A stretch of DNA of 64,000 nucleotides from Algorimicrobium sediminis (GTDB taxonomy: Bacteria > Bacteroidota > Bacteroidia > Flavobacteriales > Flavobacteriaceae). The translations under genes were made by a program, and so were the position numbers. Below the pieces are notes generated by a model. That model was not told the DNA's origin and did not search any database. It saw only the letters and a list, made by a program, of their open reading frames with translations. Positions 51,034 through 60,731 of this stretch are shown one piece after another. Where the stretch lies: contig NZ_JBHULS010000003.1 in NCBI RefSeq assembly GCF_042684585.1, positions 1-64,000 on the forward strand, in the 5' to 3' direction. Position 1 is the first letter of the stretch; every line of letters begins with the position of its first letter.

Positions 51034-54000
51034 ATGAAAACAAAGTTTAGTGGAATTTTAACGCTATTTCTAGCGTTTGTTGTGCAACTTACGTTTGCAC
51101 AAGAAAAAACAATTTCAGGAACGATATCCGACGAAAACGGACTCCCGCTTCCTGGAGTTAATATTATTGTACAAGGTACTACGACTGGAACACAATCAGA
51201 TTTTGATGGTAATTATTCCATCACTGCCAGTTTAGGAAGCGTGCTAGAGTATTCTTACATAGGATACACAACCAAACAAATGACTGTTGGTGAGTCCGAC
51301 ACCATTAGCTTTGCCATGGAGTTGGATAGCGAGGCCCTAACAGAGGTTGTAATTACAGCTTTAGGTATTAAGAGAAAGCAGGATGAGATAACAACTGCCA
51401 ACCAAGTAGTAAAAACGGAAGAAATAACAAAAGCGGGTAACCCAAATGTTATTCAAAGTTTAGCTGGTAAGGTAAGTGGTCTTGTTATTAACCAAAATAG
51501 TAACGGTGTTGCTGCAACACAAAGTATTACCTTAAGAGGTAACCGTTCTATTTCTGGAGATAACAGTGCCTTAATTATTATTGATGGTGCTATCTCTACA
51601 GCTAACTTCTTAAACTCATTAGATCCAAATATTGTAGAATCTGTAAACGTAATTAAAGGTGCCAATGGTGCTGCACTTTACGGTTCTCAAGGTTCTAACG
51701 GTGCGATTATTGTTACCACCAAAAAAGGTGAAAAAGGTGATAAGTTAGCAATTACTTACAGATCTTCTATAGATTTTGAAAATGTTGCTTATGTGCCAGA
51801 AAGACAAACGCGTTACGGTCAAGGTTGGGACTTAGGAGATGGTTTCACAAACATTCCTTACGAAAACGGTGGCTGGGGTCCTGAATTTGATGGCCAAATG
51901 GTACCAGTAGGTTTAGCCCAAGCTGATGGTTCATACATTATGGCGCCATTTGCATCTAGAGGTTCTGACCATATTAAAGAATTTTTTGAAACAGGTACAA
52001 CCTTCCAAAACGGTTTAACTATTTCTAACAATTCTGATTCAGGTTATATTTTTGCATCTGTACAACGTCAAGATACAGACTTCGTAATTAAGAATGACCA
52101 AATTACTAGAAACAGTTTTAACTTTAAGGCTGGTAAAACCATTAACAAATGGACACTTTCTGGTAACGTAACGTATGTAAATACAAGCCGTGAAAGAACT
52201 TTAGGTGGTATTTACGAAGATTTACTTCAAACACCATCTAACGTGCCAATTAAAGCATTCGAATTTTCAGGTAACGAAGGTCACTGGAATGCTTACTTCG
52301 AAAACCCATTCTGGATTCGTGACAACGATAGAGAAGAGCGCGATAACGACCGTTTTAACATTTTAGGTGAGTTAAAGTATGACATTAACGATAACATTAA
52401 CGTGTTATTACGTTCTAATGGTAACTTTAACACAGCAAGTACTTTACGTTACGTAAATGCTTATACAGAACCAGAAGAAATTATTAGTAATACTGGTGCA
52501 GATCGTACACAAACAAGCTCATTCAGATATTACACGACTACGTTTAAGGCGTACGATACCAACTTACTTTTCAATTTTGATTACGAATTAAGCAGCGACT
52601 TTACATTAAAAGCCAACTTAGGTGCTAACGCACAGTATCAAAAGAGTACTTATGTAGGTGTTGGTGGTCAAGACTTAACAATTCCTGGTTTATACACAGG
52701 TACAAACTTAAATGGTGAGTTTACTGGCGATCCAACTACTGGCGATGACAGAAGTAAAACAACGCGTTTAGGTGTGTATGCACAAGCCGATTTAGGATTT
52801 AGAGATTATTTATTCTTAAACGTAACTGGTAGAAATGACTGGTCTTCTGTATTAGCGAAGCAAAATAACTCATTCTTCTACCCAAGTGTTGGTTTAGCGT
52901 TTATAGCTACTAAAGCAATTCCATCTATTAAGAACGATGTTTTAAACTATGCTAAACTTTCTGCTAGTTATGTAAAAGTAGGTAACGACGGTGGTATTGG
53001 TGCTTATGGCATTAACCCAGTATTTAACCAAGCTGGTGGATTCCCACTAGGCGGTCAAAACTCTTTTGTAAGAGATTTAAATATTACAGATCCATTATTA
53101 GAGCCAGAATTTACAACAACATTAGAAGCTGGTGCTAATTTAGGTTTCTTTAATAACCGTATTACTTTAGATGGTGCTTACTACCAGTTTAGTACAGACA
53201 ACCAAATTACACAAATTACAGCATCTGCTGCATCAGGCTTGTCAACTGCATCTATTAACTTAGGTGAAACAGAAGGATGGGGTTACGAAGTAGATTTAGG
53301 TGTTGGTATTATTGACAACAAAAACAATGGGATGTCTTGGGACGTAAACATTGGTTACGTAAGAACAGAGAACAAAGTAGTTAAAGTAAGTGATCAAGCA
53401 AGCCAAGTAGCATTAACTACTGGTGGTACAACTCAAGTATACGCTGTTGAAGGTCAGGCTTACCCATTATTACAAGGTACTGCTTACTTAAGAGACGATC
53501 AAGGTCGTGTTGTAATTAACAGCTCAAATGGTTTACCAGAACAAGTTGCTCTTAAGCAATTAGGTAGAACATCGCCTCCTCACGTTGTTAACTTAAGAAC
53601 ATCTTTCTCTTTCAAAGGTTTCACGTTAGCAGCAACAATGGACTATAGAACTGGACACTACTTCTACTCTTCAAGTAAAGAAAACTTAACATGGAGTGGT
53701 CACTTAATCGAATCTGCTCAAACAGGTAGAGGTGCCTTTATTTTCCCTAACTCGTCTATCCAAACAAGCCCAGGTGTATTTGTTGCAAATACAACAGTGC
53801 CTTCAGGTGGAACAAGTGCTGGAGATTACATTAACTTCTGGAACACCATGCGTGGAATTGGTGAAAACCAAGTGTTAGACGCAACTGCTTTTAAAGTAAG
53901 AGAATTATCTTTACGTTATGACTTAAGCCCAGATTTCATTAAGCCTACTGGATTATCATCTGTATCTGTTAGCTTAATTGGTAGAAACTTATTTACAGTA

Positions 54001-54132
54001 TTACCAAAAGAAAACAGAGGCTATTCAGATCCTGAAGCAAGTTTTGCTACTGGTAATGCACAAGGTATCCAAACCCTTGGACAGTATCCTCCAACACGTT
54101 CTTTAGGTTTTGCTTTAAACATAACATTATAA
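51034..54132 (+). CDS. SusC/RagA-family TonB-dependent outer-membrane transporter
   Basis: 1032 residues. Signal peptide (MKTKFSGILTLFLAFVVQLT), then a carboxypeptidase-regulatory-like domain (about 25-105, ISDENGLPLPGVNIIVQGTT), a TonB-box-like segment (ALTEVVITALGIKRKQ), plug domain (about 110-235) and a 22-strand barrel, ending ...SLGFALNITL. SusC proteins pair with a SusD lid and import oligosaccharides or peptides. It heads a four-gene run; no glycosidase or peptidase gene is included, so the ligand is unclear. The codon use is strongly restricted (GGT, AAC, TTA), suggesting high expression. Confidence 0.97.
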   Translation: MKTKFSGILTLFLAFVVQLTFAQEKTISGTISDENGLPLPGVNIIVQGTTTGTQSDFDGNYSITASLGSVLEYSYIGYTTKQMTVGESDTISFAMELDSEALTEVVITALGIKRKQDEITTANQVVKTEEITKAGNPNVIQSLAGKVSGLVINQNSNGVAATQSITLRGNRSISGDNSALIIIDGAISTANFLNSLDPNIVESVNVIKGANGAALYGSQGSNGAIIVTTKKGEKGDKLAITYRSSIDFENVAYVPERQTRYGQGWDLGDGFTNIPYENGGWGPEFDGQMVPVGLAQADGSYIMAPFASRGSDHIKEFFETGTTFQNGLTISNNSDSGYIFASVQRQDTDFVIKNDQITRNSFNFKAGKTINKWTLSGNVTYVNTSRERTLGGIYEDLLQTPSNVPIKAFEFSGNEGHWNAYFENPFWIRDNDREERDNDRFNILGELKYDINDNINVLLRSNGNFNTASTLRYVNAYTEPEEIISNTGADRTQTSSFRYYTTTFKAYDTNLLFNFDYELSSDFTLKANLGANAQYQKSTYVGVGGQDLTIPGLYTGTNLNGEFTGDPTTGDDRSKTTRLGVYAQADLGFRDYLFLNVTGRNDWSSVLAKQNNSFFYPSVGLAFIATKAIPSIKNDVLNYAKLSASYVKVGNDGGIGAYGINPVFNQAGGFPLGGQNSFVRDLNITDPLLEPEFTTTLEAGANLGFFNNRITLDGAYYQFSTDNQITQITASAASGLSTASINLGETEGWGYEVDLGVGIIDNKNNGMSWDVNIGYVRTENKVVKVSDQASQVALTTGGTTQVYAVEGQAYPLLQGTAYLRDDQGRVVINSSNGLPEQVALKQLGRTSPPHVVNLRTSFSFKGFTLAATMDYRTGHYFYSSSKENLTWSGHLIESAQTGRGAFIFPNSSIQTSPGVFVANTTVPSGGTSAGDYINFWNTMRGIGENQVLDATAFKVRELSLRYDLSPDFIKPTGLSSVSVSLIGRNLFTVLPKENRGYSDPEASFATGNAQGIQTLGQYPPTRSLGFALNITL

Positions 54133-54149
54133 AAAAATAGATAATAAAA

Positions 54150-55652
54150 ATGAAAACATTCAATATTTATATGGTATTAATCCTCGCACTGGCATTAAGT
54201 TCGTGTGAAGATTACCTAGACGTAAACGACTCTGAAGTAGATGCTACTCAAGAGGTCGTAACACCAAACTTGCTTTTAGCTGGTGCCATTACCCAGCCAC
54301 ATGCACAGTTTGTAAACAGCGGAAACGAGCTTGGAAACATTTTTATGAACAACTGGGCCGGCGACATTAATAATGTAACGGGTGGTTTTTTAGATGAATT
54401 TGAATTAGACTTAACACCAAGCTTCCGTGCTTCAATTTGGAACAATATTTACCGTACAATTGGTACATACCAAGATATCATTAGTTACGAAGGTGACGGT
54501 GATTATTCAAACCATAAAGCTATTGCAAGAATCTTAAAATCATACTACTTCCAGTATTTAGTGGATGTGTATGGCGATATTCCTTACACAGAAGCTTTAC
54601 AAGGGGGTGATAACCTAACACCAGCTTACGATGATGACCAAGCTATTTACAGAGATTTAATTGTACAATTAGACTTGGCTATTGCTGAAATGAACCCAGA
54701 TGCTGCTCCTGTAGGAGGCGAAGACGTGGTTTATGCTGGTAACATGGATATGTGGGTTAAATTTGCAAACACCCTTAAATTACGTATTCTTTTAAGAGAA
54801 TCGTTATTACCAGGTTCTTCTGCATATGTAGCTGAACAAATGACAGCTTTAGATAAAAACTTTATTGGCGTAGGCGAGTCTGCTTTAATTGATCCTCCTT
54901 ACGAAAATACAGCTGGAAAGCAAAACCCTTTCTATGCTAACTATGGTTTTGATACGGCAACGCCTCCAACACCAACATTCGATTATAACTTTATTACACC
55001 ATCAGAATATGCTGCTGAGTTCCTAAAAGGAAACCAAACAGAAAATGGTGTTCAAACAGGTATATTTGATCCTCGTGTAAATGCAATTTACAGAGTATTA
55101 CCTGAAGTAGGTGAAGTTGTAGGTGTACAACAAGGTGCTACAAACGTATCTGCGCCACCATTATTATCAGAACTAGGTCCTGGTATTATAGTAGCTTCAG
55201 AACAACCTGGTTACTTATTTACAGCAGCTGAAAGTTTGTTTTTACAAGCAGAAGCAGCGCAGTATTTAGGTTTACCTGGCGACGCACAAACTTTCTTTAA
55301 CCAAGGTATTACAGAGTCGTTTACGCAATTAGGTATTGGTGACCAAGCAGCAGATTACATTACAACAAGTGCCAATGCACCAAAAATTGGATGGAACGGT
55401 CCTTCAGACAAGCGTGAAGTTATTATGACGCAAAAATGGATTGCTCTAAATAGTATCAACGGTTTAGAATCATGGATTGAATATACAAGAACTGGCTTCC
55501 CTGATGTTCCTTTAGCCATTACAGCTACAAGACCAGCTAAACCAAACAGATTATTGTATCCAAGTTCAGAATATTCAACTAACTCTGCTAATGTTCCAAG
55601 CCAATCGGTGGACGATGCATTTTCAACAAAAATATTCTGGGACGCTAACTAA
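54150..55652 (+). CDS. SusD/RagB-family surface lipoprotein
   Basis: 500 residues. MKTFNIYMVLILALALSSCE is a lipoprotein signal (Cys19). The SusD fold is apparent from the N-terminal block (VVTPNLLLAGAITQPHAQFV), the conserved ILKSYYFQYLVDVYGDIPYT and YLFTAAESLFLQAEAAQYLG, and the C-terminal RPAKPNRLLYPSSEY. It would be the lid over the SusC barrel and bind the nutrient. It starts 17 nt after susC-type gene and is followed by two more lipoproteins. Confidence 0.96.
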   Translation: MKTFNIYMVLILALALSSCEDYLDVNDSEVDATQEVVTPNLLLAGAITQPHAQFVNSGNELGNIFMNNWAGDINNVTGGFLDEFELDLTPSFRASIWNNIYRTIGTYQDIISYEGDGDYSNHKAIARILKSYYFQYLVDVYGDIPYTEALQGGDNLTPAYDDDQAIYRDLIVQLDLAIAEMNPDAAPVGGEDVVYAGNMDMWVKFANTLKLRILLRESLLPGSSAYVAEQMTALDKNFIGVGESALIDPPYENTAGKQNPFYANYGFDTATPPTPTFDYNFITPSEYAAEFLKGNQTENGVQTGIFDPRVNAIYRVLPEVGEVVGVQQGATNVSAPPLLSELGPGIIVASEQPGYLFTAAESLFLQAEAAQYLGLPGDAQTFFNQGITESFTQLGIGDQAADYITTSANAPKIGWNGPSDKREVIMTQKWIALNSINGLESWIEYTRTGFPDVPLAITATRPAKPNRLLYPSSEYSTNSANVPSQSVDDAFSTKIFWDAN

Positions 55653-55666
55653 AAAAATTGAAAAAA

Positions 55667-56482
55667 ATGAAAAAATTTAAAACAATATTTACCGTAGTTA
55701 TACTCTCTCTACTTACAGTTTCTTGTATTGTAGATGACGAGGTAGATCAGGACTTTTCACAGAGTCCGTATATAGTAGGCTTTGCTGGCAAAAAAGCGCT
55801 AGTAAGTTATTTTGAGGACATAGGTCCTGTAGAACAAGGCTATAATGTAAACATTATTGGTGGTAACGCTGGTCGTGCTACAACAGGCGATTTATTAGTA
55901 AACTACGTTGTAGATACAGAAGCTTCTACCGCTACTGAAGGACAAGAATTTGACTTTGTTGATACTTCAGGCGTTTTACGCATCCCTGCAGGTGCTGACT
56001 TTGCAACCTTTCCGTTAATTGTTAACACAGGTGGTTTAGATCCTGACATGCCAACAATTTTAAGATTAAAATTAACATCTGTTCAAGGTAATGGTGTGGT
56101 TTCTTCACTGAATAATGTGCTAGACATTACGTTTGTAGGTTGCCAATCAGATCACGCTGGAGAATACTTCTCTAATGAAGTACCAAACGACGGTTTAGCA
56201 ACTATTACACAACTAGCACCAAATACATACGAAGTAAGTGCCTTACCTTTCCTAACAAGTGGTGGTAACAAAATTCCATTTACCTTCGAAAATATTTGTG
56301 GCGACATTACTATTACAGGCATTCCGTTCTCTAACCTAATTATTGGTTCTGGATCTTATGACGAAACAACTGGTGTCCTATCATTCAACTACACAATTTA
56401 TAGTGGTGGTTCGGTATCTGATGGTGTACTATTCGATTTCTCAAGCCCAGCAGACACGGCATTTTATGCGCCAATACCTTAA
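55667..56482 (+). CDS. Surface lipoprotein of the SusC/D operon (DUF1735/4843-like)
   Basis: 271 residues from ATG 55667; a TTG start at 55658 would add only three residues. MKKFKTIFTVVILSLLTVSC is a lipoprotein signal. The mature part carries an immunoglobulin-like beta domain with TEGQEFDFVDTSGVLRIPAG and LRLKLTSVQGNGVVSSLNNV, a pattern shared with DUF1735/DUF4843 lipoproteins encoded behind SusD. A second domain (GEYFSNEVPNDGLATITQLA) follows. Ligand binding or surface display is likely. It lies 14 nt after the SusD gene. Confidence 0.75.
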   Translation: MKKFKTIFTVVILSLLTVSCIVDDEVDQDFSQSPYIVGFAGKKALVSYFEDIGPVEQGYNVNIIGGNAGRATTGDLLVNYVVDTEASTATEGQEFDFVDTSGVLRIPAGADFATFPLIVNTGGLDPDMPTILRLKLTSVQGNGVVSSLNNVLDITFVGCQSDHAGEYFSNEVPNDGLATITQLAPNTYEVSALPFLTSGGNKIPFTFENICGDITITGIPFSNLIIGSGSYDETTGVLSFNYTIYSGGSVSDGVLFDFSSPADTAFYAPIP

Positions 56483-56506
56483 TATTAATCTTAACACAAA
56501 ATTAAA

Positions 56507-57355
56507 ATGAAACATATTAAAAAGAATATTGTGAAATTATCAGTTGCGTTATCTGTGTTAGGCCTAGTGTCTACTTCATGTACCAACGATGATGACCACA
56601 ATTTAATAAACACAGGGGACCAAAAACCTCTGGCTACAACCTCTGTTACTAGCTTAACTTTAAAAGAGGGCGAAACTAAAGTAATTCCATTTACAATTAG
56701 TAAGCCTTTAACAAAGGTATCTTACTTCCATATTTCTGCCGTATCTGGTTCTGCCGTTGCCGGAAAAATTGATCCAGAAGATGAAACAGAAATAGGAGAT
56801 TTTATTGCAGGTGAAGAAGATAACAACGCAGATTTTGGCGATCCTAACGATGGTTACCTTGTTAGAGTTCCAGGAAATGCTACATCTTTTGACATTCCTG
56901 TTACAGCACTTTTTGATTTAGATCAAGAAGAAGGTGACAAAAATGTACGTTTAAAAATAACAGCTACAGGTACCAGAACGATTATTACACCTGGTGATGT
57001 TTTTGTTGATGTTAGCATCAAAGATTTTAACTATTGCCTATGGACATTAGAAATGAACGATGCTTACGCTGATGGATGGCAAGGTGCCTACATTACAGTA
57101 GATTCTGATGGTATTGCAGTAGATTACTCTCTTGAAGACGGTGCTACAGAAACTATTCAGGTTCCTGTAGGTTCTCCATTCGTAATTTCTTACGTTTCAG
57201 GTACAACAGGTACAACATCACCTAACCAACCAGGTTCTCCAGGTTGGGAAGAGGAAGTAACTTATACGCTTACTTCTCCAGGTGGAACAGTTTACAGCGA
57301 CGGACCAGTTCCAGCTGTAGGTGTTATCGTTGATGGAACTGATAACTGTAACTAA
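56507..57355 (+). CDS. Surface lipoprotein of the SusC/D operon with Calx-beta-like domain
   Basis: 282 residues. Signal and lipobox near LVSTSC (Cys25), then an acidic segment (TNDDDHN). Residues about 45-165 look like a beta-sandwich with a Calx-beta-type hallmark (VTSLTLKEGETKVIPFTISK, then LVRVPGNATSFDIPVTALFD, DKNVRLKITATG). The C-terminal half (WTLEMNDAYADGWQGAYITV) resembles a second beta domain. Its place at the end of the operon suggests a binding or accessory role for the SusC/D ligand. Confidence 0.75.
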   Translation: MKHIKKNIVKLSVALSVLGLVSTSCTNDDDHNLINTGDQKPLATTSVTSLTLKEGETKVIPFTISKPLTKVSYFHISAVSGSAVAGKIDPEDETEIGDFIAGEEDNNADFGDPNDGYLVRVPGNATSFDIPVTALFDLDQEEGDKNVRLKITATGTRTIITPGDVFVDVSIKDFNYCLWTLEMNDAYADGWQGAYITVDSDGIAVDYSLEDGATETIQVPVGSPFVISYVSGTTGTTSPNQPGSPGWEEEVTYTLTSPGGTVYSDGPVPAVGVIVDGTDNCN

Positions 57356-57389
57356 AAAACAGTTACCAATTTTTATAACTAAATTCAAG

Positions 57390-57419
57390 ACCACCTTACT
57401 TTTGTAAGGTGGTTTTTTT
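57390..57419 (+). terminator. Terminator of the SusC/D operon, with a promoter element in its loop
   Basis: ACCACCTTAC (57390-57399) pairs perfectly with GTAAGGTGGT (57404-57413) over TTTT, followed by a T run to 57419. The loop and its flanks spell TACTTTTG (57397-57404), a full TAnnTTTG -7 element. The next ATG lies at 57424, only 5 nt after the T run. Confidence 0.8.
57397..57404 (+). promoter_or_regulatory. TAnnTTTG element inside the terminator loop
   Basis: TACTTTTG ends 19 nt before the ATG at 57424, the spacing seen at the M28 gene in this window. No good -33 box is present. Confidence 0.4.
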
Positions 57420-57423
57420 ATCT

Positions 57424-59046
57424 ATGAGAAAAATTATCCTATTTACATTTTTGTTATCATGTTTGATTAGTATCGGCCAAAACACCGTTGGCGCTATTAC
57501 AAACACCACAGAATCATTCAACGCCCTAACACTTTTGGCTCCCCTCACATCTACTGAAACCTATTTAATAAACAACTGTGGGGAAGTCATTAACCAATGG
57601 TCTAGTAATTACGTTCCAAGCGCTGCCGTTTATCTATTAGAAAACGGTAACCTATTGCGCACCGCAAAAATACCAAACCCAAACATTGCTTTTGGAGGTG
57701 TAGGCGGAAAAATAGAACTATTTGATTGGGACAATAATTTACTTTGGGAATATACCTATTCCACCCCTACCGAATCCTTAAACCACGATATATATCCGTT
57801 GCCAAATGGTAATATATTGGTACTGGCAGTAACAACTTTAAACCGCCAAGAAGCTATACAAGCTGGACGAAATCCAGCCTTATTAAGCGACAACAAATTA
57901 TTTAATCCCCAAATACGCGAATTAGAACCCGTAGGAACCAACCAAGCGAATATAGTATGGGAATGGAACTTAAAAGATCATTTAATTCAAGATTTTGACA
58001 GTTCCAAAGATAATTTTGGCGTCGTTGCCAATAATCCCCAACGTTTAAATATTAACTATTTAAACAACAACAACCCTGAAGCCAATTGGATGCACATAAA
58101 CTCCATACAATATAACGCACAATTGCAACAAATTGTTTTTAGTTCCAGACGGCTTTCCGAAATATATATAATAGATCACTCCACAACCACCGAAGAAGCT
58201 GCCGGTAGCACCGGTGGAATATATGGCCGCGGAGGCGATTTCCTTTACCGTTGGGGCAATCCGGCGGCATATAATAAAGGAACAGATGCCGACCAAAAAT
58301 TGTTTTCGCAACATTTTCCACATTGGATACCTGACGGGTTCACCGATGCCAATAAGCTTATTGTTTTTAATAATGGCAACAGACGCGGCTTTTCGTCTGT
58401 AGATATCATTAATCCGGTTCAAACCAGCCCCGGAGTGTATGCCTATAACGAAACCATTGGCTATTTACCAGAAATTCCAGATTGGATATACCAAGATCCA
58501 ATGCCTTCTAACTTTTTCTCTGCCATTTTGTCTAGCGGACAGCGCTTACCAAATGGCAATACCTTAATTTGCGACGGTGATTCAGGCTACTTTTTCGAAA
58601 TCAACCCAAACAAAGAGATTGTATGGGAATACATAAACCCAGACACAAGCACTGGTATTGTAAGCCAAGGTAACGTGCCAACCGCAAGTAATAATGTTTT
58701 TAGAGCGACTAAATATGCATTAAACTACCCTGCCTTTATAGGACACGACTTAACGCCCGGGCTGCCGGTGGAACTAAATCCGGACTTAAGTAACTGCACC
58801 TTGTTAGGGACACCGCATTTTGTTGAAAATAAGCCAGCAGTGTATCCTAATCCTACTAGTGGCGTGGTGCATATAAAGTCGGATAATCCTATAAAAAACC
58901 TTCAAGTTTACAATGCCTACGGCAAACTTGTAGCCACTAAAACGAATAGTAATCGTTTAAATCTAGAATCATTCGCGTCCGGGTTGTATATTATAAATAT
59001 AACCACCAAGAAAGGCACATTTCAACAAAAAATAATTAAACAATAA
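57424..59046 (+). CDS. Secreted aryl-sulfate sulfotransferase-like protein with T9SS sorting domain
   Basis: 540 residues from ATG 57424; an in-frame GTG at 57409 lies inside the terminator and is rejected. Signal MRKIILFTFLLSCLISIGQ. The mature protein is a beta-propeller of the arylsulfotransferase type: GKIELFDWDNNLLWEYTY, LNHDIYPLPNGNILVLAVT, NWMHINSIQYNAQLQQIVFS, RLPNGNTLICDGDSGYFFEI. Family members transfer sulfate between phenolic esters or act on lipids and polymers; the key His is probably among those in HDI, MHI or HFPHW. A type A T9SS domain (PAVYPNPTSGVVHIKSDN, ending FQQKIIKQ) follows. Transcribed behind the SusC/D terminator. Confidence 0.85.
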   Translation: MRKIILFTFLLSCLISIGQNTVGAITNTTESFNALTLLAPLTSTETYLINNCGEVINQWSSNYVPSAAVYLLENGNLLRTAKIPNPNIAFGGVGGKIELFDWDNNLLWEYTYSTPTESLNHDIYPLPNGNILVLAVTTLNRQEAIQAGRNPALLSDNKLFNPQIRELEPVGTNQANIVWEWNLKDHLIQDFDSSKDNFGVVANNPQRLNINYLNNNNPEANWMHINSIQYNAQLQQIVFSSRRLSEIYIIDHSTTTEEAAGSTGGIYGRGGDFLYRWGNPAAYNKGTDADQKLFSQHFPHWIPDGFTDANKLIVFNNGNRRGFSSVDIINPVQTSPGVYAYNETIGYLPEIPDWIYQDPMPSNFFSAILSSGQRLPNGNTLICDGDSGYFFEINPNKEIVWEYINPDTSTGIVSQGNVPTASNNVFRATKYALNYPAFIGHDLTPGLPVELNPDLSNCTLLGTPHFVENKPAVYPNPTSGVVHIKSDNPIKNLQVYNAYGKLVATKTNSNRLNLESFASGLYIINITTKKGTFQQKIIKQ

Positions 59047-59072
59047 AAGCTAGTAGAATATAAAAACCGCTT

Positions 59073-59095
59073 CCAATAAGAAGCGGTTTTTTTAT
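59073..59095 (+). terminator. Terminator of the sulfotransferase-like gene
   Basis: AACCGCTTC pairs with GAAGCGGTT around a CAATAA loop (about 59066-59089), followed by a run of seven Ts. It lies 20 nt after the stop at 59046 and about 15 nt before rlmB; TACCTTTA (59094-59101), one base off the -7 consensus, overlaps its end. Confidence 0.75.
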
Positions 59096-59106
59096 ACCTT
59101 TACAGC

Positions 59107-59844
59107 ATGGAAAACAATACGCTCATATTTGGATTGCATGCCGTTATGGAAGCTATCCAGGCCAACAATACGATTGAAAAAGTATACGTACAAAAAGGAT
59201 TACAAGGCGCCATATCAAAGGAACTTGAACTACTTTTACGTAAAGAAAAAATAAATACGTCTTATGTGCCGGTTGAAAAACTAAATAAATTAACAACAAA
59301 TAACCACCAAGGGGTTGTGGCACAGATTTCACCCGTAAGCTATATTAATTTAGAAACCTTGGTTACACAGGTTAGCGAATCTGGCAAAACTCCTTTATTT
59401 CTGCTTTTAGATCAAGTAAGTGATGTCCGAAACTTTGGTGCCATAATCAGAACGGCCGAATGTACAGGTGTAAATGGTATTATAATTCAAAAAAAAGGTA
59501 ACGCACCCATTAATGGCGATACTATAAAAACCAGTGCTGGTGCTGTTTTTAACATTCCAATTTGTCGGGTAGACCATATAAAAGACGCTATGTTTTACTT
59601 ACAATCCTCCAACATATCGGTTGTGGCTGCTACAGAAAAAACAAATAATACGCTGTACGATATCGATTTTAAGGTGCCATGCGCCATTATTATGGGTTCC
59701 GAAGGTCGTGGTATTAATCCGTCGATATTAAAATTGGCCGATTATAAAGCTAAATTACCCCTGTTAGGTAGCATAGAATCTTTAAACGTATCTGTTGCCT
59801 GCGGGGCCTTTTTGTATGAAGTGGTAAGACAACGTTTACTTTAA
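59107..59844 (+). CDS. rlmB: 23S rRNA (guanosine-2'-O-)-methyltransferase
   Basis: 245 residues. SpoU/TrmH-type SPOUT methylase that modifies G2251 of 23S rRNA. The N-terminal substrate-binding domain (LIFGLHAVMEAIQANNTIEK) precedes the catalytic domain with motif 1 NFGAIIRTAECTGVNGII, motif 2 IIMGSEGRGINPSILKLADY and motif 3 SLNVSVACGAFLYEV, which form the trefoil knot and SAM site. The 3' end overlaps the converging rhomboid gene by 9 bp. Confidence 0.95.
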   Translation: MENNTLIFGLHAVMEAIQANNTIEKVYVQKGLQGAISKELELLLRKEKINTSYVPVEKLNKLTTNNHQGVVAQISPVSYINLETLVTQVSESGKTPLFLLLDQVSDVRNFGAIIRTAECTGVNGIIIQKKGNAPINGDTIKTSAGAVFNIPICRVDHIKDAMFYLQSSNISVVAATEKTNNTLYDIDFKVPCAIIMGSEGRGINPSILKLADYKAKLPLLGSIESLNVSVACGAFLYEVVRQRLL

Positions 59845-60594
59845 AGTTTCCTTGTTTCTTTTGTAAATATAGTTAACCGTAATTTCCGATGTTTTTTCTG
59901 GGGCACTTACTTCCGTGTCCTCCTCGCTGGGTAAATTTTCAATAAAATTTCCAGCGGCATCAAAATGCTTCAAAAAGGGATCTTCGTCGGGTTTATAATC
60001 GGGCTCTTCCCAATAATATTTAGCTTGTTTTGGTATCTGTTTATTAAATATAAATGCAAACGAAATACCAACCAATAAACCAGACAAATGCCCTTCCCAA
60101 GACACCCCTTCTTTTATAGGCAACACGTACCAAATCATACTGCCATAAAGAAAAATAACTAATAAGGATAAAGCTATTAAGCGGTAGTGTTTGGTTAAAA
60201 TGCCTTTAAAAAACAAAAAGCTAACCAAAACATAAATTAAACCACTAGCACCAATATGATAAGCCGGCCTACCTATACTCCATGTAAGCAAACCAGAAAG
60301 CATAATACCAAAAAACAAAACCTTCCAAGCCATTTGCTTATAGAAGTAAAATAACGCCGCTGTTAAAACAAACAACGGAATGGTATTATGGTACAAATGG
60401 GCAATACCTGAGTGAATAAAAGGGCTAAAAATAACACCGCGCAACCCCCATAACTTTTGTGGAAATATACCAAACTTGGTAAAATCCATTCCAAATCGAA
60501 TTTCAAACCAAAAAACCAACCAAATAAGGAGTATGAATACTACAGGTACTAAAACCACTCCATTTGAAAACTGAAATTCTTCTTGCTTTTTCAT
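59836..60594 (-). CDS. Rhomboid-family intramembrane serine protease
   Basis: 252 residues from ATG 60594 (MKKQEEFQFSNGVVLVPVVF); an in-frame upstream start at 60654 adds 20 residues that are not rhomboid-like. Six transmembrane segments. The catalytic Ser is in HIGASGLIYVLVSF and the His in WEGHLSGLLVGISF, and FIHSGIAHLYHNTIPLFVL is the conserved helix 2 region. It cleaves single-pass membrane proteins in the bilayer. A C-terminal cytoplasmic tail of about 55 residues is acidic. Rhomboid substrate here unknown. Confidence 0.95.
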   Translation of the reverse strand: MKKQEEFQFSNGVVLVPVVFILLIWLVFWFEIRFGMDFTKFGIFPQKLWGLRGVIFSPFIHSGIAHLYHNTIPLFVLTAALFYFYKQMAWKVLFFGIMLSGLLTWSIGRPAYHIGASGLIYVLVSFLFFKGILTKHYRLIALSLLVIFLYGSMIWYVLPIKEGVSWEGHLSGLLVGISFAFIFNKQIPKQAKYYWEEPDYKPDEDPFLKHFDAAGNFIENLPSEEDTEVSAPEKTSEITVNYIYKRNKETLK

Positions 60595-60731
60595 AAACAG
60601 AAATATACAAATTGTTATCCAAAAAAAAGAATCGGTTATATTGTCAGTTGGCAATAAGTATTCTGGGCGTTTAAAATTGTTTTAATCCGCTAAAATGTTT
60701 TACATATATCATAATATTATAACTTTACCAT

